This document shows, piece by piece, positions 62,186 to 64,000 of a stretch of 64,000 nucleotides of DNA. Numbering within the stretch: position 1 is the stretch's first letter; each line of letters starts with the position of its first letter. A program made the position numbers and the translations under genes. Source of the stretch: CAWHMN01 sp051001135 (lineage in GTDB: Bacteria > Acidobacteriota > Terriglobia > Terriglobales > Acidobacteriaceae); assembly GCA_051001135.1 (NCBI GenBank), contig JBPCNO010000186.1:1-64000 (forward strand), read 5' to 3'. The notes beneath the pieces were generated by a model that saw only the letters and a program-made list of their open reading frames with translations, was not told where the DNA came from and ran no database searches.

Positions 62186-62629
62186 ATGCCCGTCATCCGC
62201 ACCTGCAGCCACTGCGGACAGAAGAATCGCGTCCCCGCCAAACACCTCGCCAGCACCGGTCATTGCGGCGCGTGCAAGTCGCCCCTGCCGTCTCTGGCCG
62301 AGCCGCTCGCGGTAGACACCGCCCTGTTCGATGAAATCGTGCAGAACTCCCCCGTACCCATCCTGGTCGACTTCTGGGCCGAGTGGTGCGGACCCTGCCG
62401 CAGCGCCGCGCCAGAGGTCGCCCGCACCGCTGCCGACATGGCCGGCAAAGCCGTCGTGCTCAAAGTCGATACCGAGCGGCACCCCGACCTTGCCACGCGC
62501 TTCCAGGTCCGCGGCATCCCCAACTTCGTCGTCCTCCTCGCCGGACGCACCGTCCTGCAGCAGCCCGGCCTGGTCGGCCATCAGCAGATGGAGCAGTGGC
62601 TCAAATCCGCCACACCCGTCTCCGCCTAG
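62186..62629 (+). CDS. trxC: Thioredoxin 2 (zinc-binding N-terminus)
   Basis: 147 residues. An N-terminal zinc ribbon (CSHCGQKNR and CGAC) precedes a thioredoxin domain with the active site WAEWCGPCRSAAPE and the cis-Pro loop RGIPNFVVL. It reduces protein disulfides in the cytosol; the zinc part is the Trx2 mark. GGAGG at 62175-62179 fixes the ATG at 62186. Confidence 0.93.
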   Translation: MPVIRTCSHCGQKNRVPAKHLASTGHCGACKSPLPSLAEPLAVDTALFDEIVQNSPVPILVDFWAEWCGPCRSAAPEVARTAADMAGKAVVLKVDTERHPDLATRFQVRGIPNFVVLLAGRTVLQQPGLVGHQQMEQWLKSATPVSA

Positions 62630-62656
62630 CACTCGGCGCGGCAATCGTGTCGGTCC

Positions 62657-62685
62657 GGGTGCCCCATCCTGACCCTGAGCGCAGG
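62657..62685 (+). repeat. Truncated hairpin-type repeat
   Basis: GGGTGCCCCATCCTGACCC and GAGCGCAGG, then the copy stops and gives way to coding-like SDR sequence. Confidence 0.6.
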
Positions 62686-62689
62686 CCGG

Positions 62690-63016
62690 CGCGGTCTAGG
62701 CATTCCCATCAACGCCCCTTACTCCGCCCGCAAAAGCAGGAGTCGTCGGACTAACCAAATCGACCGCCCTGGCAGCCGCCAAAGATAAGATCACGATCAA
62801 TGCCTTATGCTGTGGCTGCGTGGCCACGGAGATAGCTCTGGACGCATGGAAGGCGCTAGATCGGAGCCTGGAACAGGTAGCCGCCTACAATCCCCTGGGC
62901 CGCATCGGCAAGCCCGAGGAGATTGCCGCCGCCGTACTCTTCCTCTGCAGCAGCCACGCTTCCTATATATCACCGGAACCCCCCTGGTCATCGACGGCGG
63001 CTACACCGCGCAATAG
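62690..63016 (+). pseudogene. Decayed SDR oxidoreductase (3-oxoacyl-ACP reductase-like) fragment
   Basis: Fragments of one SDR C-terminal half are readable in changing frames: IPINAPYSA, then GVVGLTKSTALAAAKDKITI, GRIGKPEEIAAAVLFLCSS and TGTPLVIDGGYTAQ with the family stop. At least two frameshifts are visible, one base after the YSARK codons (about 62733) and a 2-base duplication (AT) near 62968. The N-terminal nucleotide-binding half is missing. It lies right after a truncated repeat copy. Confidence 0.8.
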
Positions 63017-63018
63017 GT

Positions 63019-64000
63019 CTAAGTGTCACTGCTATGTGGAAACAGTAGGGTGAAAACTGTACCGCTACGTCCAGCTTCATGAATGGTTCGCACTCGAATC
63101 ACTCCTTGGTTCTTCGCCACGAGTTGCTGCGTGACCCACAATCCTAAACCCGTTCCAGCGATACCCTTTGTGGTAAAGAACGGTTCGAAGATTCGTCGCA
63201 GCGTCTGTTCGTCCATTCCTGCGCCCGTATCAGCGATCGTGATTCTCACGCCCCGCTCTCCCGATGACCACAGCGTCGCGTCGCGATTTCGTAAAACGAG
63301 CCGCCCACCTGATTGCGTGGCGTCGACCGCATTTCCGATCAAATTGAGCAGAATCTGCCGGATTTCGCCCTCGTAGCAGTACAGGGGAGAAGAGTCCGAC
63401 CTGCCAATCGTCGCAGTGATCCCTGAATTCTGAAGTCGTCCGCGATAAAGAGCGAGTACGGAGACAAACAGAGAACTCACGTCGAGCTCTGTACGTCTGG
63501 TACTTTGCCGATGAAAGCGCAGCGTGTGTGTCGCGATCTGCGAGACACGGGCCAACTCCTCCTGGGCGATCCGCACAAGCGTCTTCATGTCGGCCGTGTC
63601 CGCCTTAGACTCCAGAATGTAGAGGAGGTTCGTGACAGACTCGAGCGGATTGTTGATTTCGTGAGCAATGGAGCTTGCGAGGCGGCCCACTGAAGCGAGC
63701 TTCTCGCTCTGGAGAAGTGCTCGCTCGGCCATTTTTTCGGACGAAACATCGCGGATTACTGCCGAAAATGCGACTAGGATGCCAGGCGGGTCTATGTGGG
63801 GCGTCAGGGCTATGGCCAATTCGACGTTGCTCCCATCCTTGCGGAGACCCTGTATCTCCTGCCTGACCTGCAACCCCTGAGCGAGGTTCTTGACCGCCTC
63901 GCTGATCGTGTCTCGCTTTTCTTCGCTGAATAAGAGAAATGGCAACTTCTGCCCTAAGACTTCGGTGTGGCTGTAACCAAATATCTGCTCCGCACCATAG
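63019..64000 (-). CDS. PAS-domain sensor histidine kinase (N-terminus outside window)
   Basis: The frame is open to the window end. Visible parts in order: the end of a PAS domain (GAEQIFGYSHTEVLG), a PAC-like segment, a HisKA H-box SSIAHEINNPLESVTNLL, and HATPase motifs NLIGNAVDATQ, DTGAGM and GTGLGLWVTQQL. A cytosolic kinase or one with membrane parts upstream; the partner regulator is not visible. It converges on the SDR pseudogene. Confidence 0.88.
   Translation of the reverse strand, partial: YGAEQIFGYSHTEVLGQKLPFLLFSEEKRDTISEAVKNLAQGLQVRQEIQGLRKDGSNVELAIALTPHIDPPGILVAFSAVIRDVSSEKMAERALLQSEKLASVGRLASSIAHEINNPLESVTNLLYILESKADTADMKTLVRIAQEELARVSQIATHTLRFHRQSTRRTELDVSSLFVSVLALYRGRLQNSGITATIGRSDSSPLYCYEGEIRQILLNLIGNAVDATQSGGRLVLRNRDATLWSSGERGVRITIADTGAGMDEQTLRRIFEPFFTTKGIAGTGLGLWVTQQLVAKNQGVIRVRTIHEAGRSGTVFTLLFPHSSDT

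Overview
The window looks like a high-GC chromosomal segment from an acidobacterium, most likely Terriglobales/Acidobacteriaceae. The evidence is a large Oar-type TonB-dependent receptor with an N-terminal carboxypeptidase-regulatory-like domain, four duplicated FtsX/MacB-type permeases of the ADOP class (acidobacterial duplicated orphan permease), and many intergenic copies of two short dispersed repeats. No tRNA, rRNA, CRISPR array or intact insertion sequence was seen.

Layout. 1-12.9 kb: the end of mutS2, a cytidylate-kinase-like gene, a TonB-dependent receptor, small membrane/unknown genes, dnaN, a Tat-exported lactonase-type propeller protein, a peroxiredoxin, a nitroreductase, a secreted esterase and an NTF2-like protein. 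13-22.6 kb: a secreted GH43 arabinanase-type enzyme with a LacI-like operator, then the replication/ribosome/membrane-insertion cluster: dnaA (minus strand) facing away from rpmH-rnpA-yidD-yidC-jag-mnmE. dnaN lies about 7.4 kb from dnaA rather than beside it. 22.7-29 kb: small genes, then a tight four-gene efflux operon (TolC-type channel, YtcA-like lipoprotein, HlyD/EmrA-type adaptor, FUSC permease) resembling aromatic-acid (Aae) exporters.

29-44.6 kb: one long minus-strand array, read as HlyD/MacA-type adaptor, LolD/MacB-type ATPase, three large duplicated permeases, a second ATPase, a TolC-type channel, an NtrC-type sigma-54 response regulator and an NtrY-type histidine kinase. Gaps are mostly 14-60 nt, with one 4-nt overlap. 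It reads as a complete self-regulated tripartite ABC export system built from permeases of a family normally found without ATPases, and it is the most interesting locus in the window.

44.8-64 kb: a lysine-rich unknown protein, thrS, a Tat-exported NIPSNAP protein, an HSL-type esterase, a KdsC-like Kdo-8-phosphate phosphatase, a secreted M28 peptidase, a solitary duplicated permease, a tiny DUF3309-like protein, a Kdo hydroxylase, unknown proteins, ruvA, a double-GNAT protein, a secreted unknown, thioredoxin 2, a decayed SDR gene and the C-terminal part of a PAS histidine kinase. Intergenic gaps here are rich in two repeat families: a hairpin repeat (GGTGCCCC ... GGGTGGGG) and a GTCATCCTGAGC...GAAGGATCTG repeat. 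The kdsC and Kdo hydroxylase genes point to an LPS with modified Kdo.
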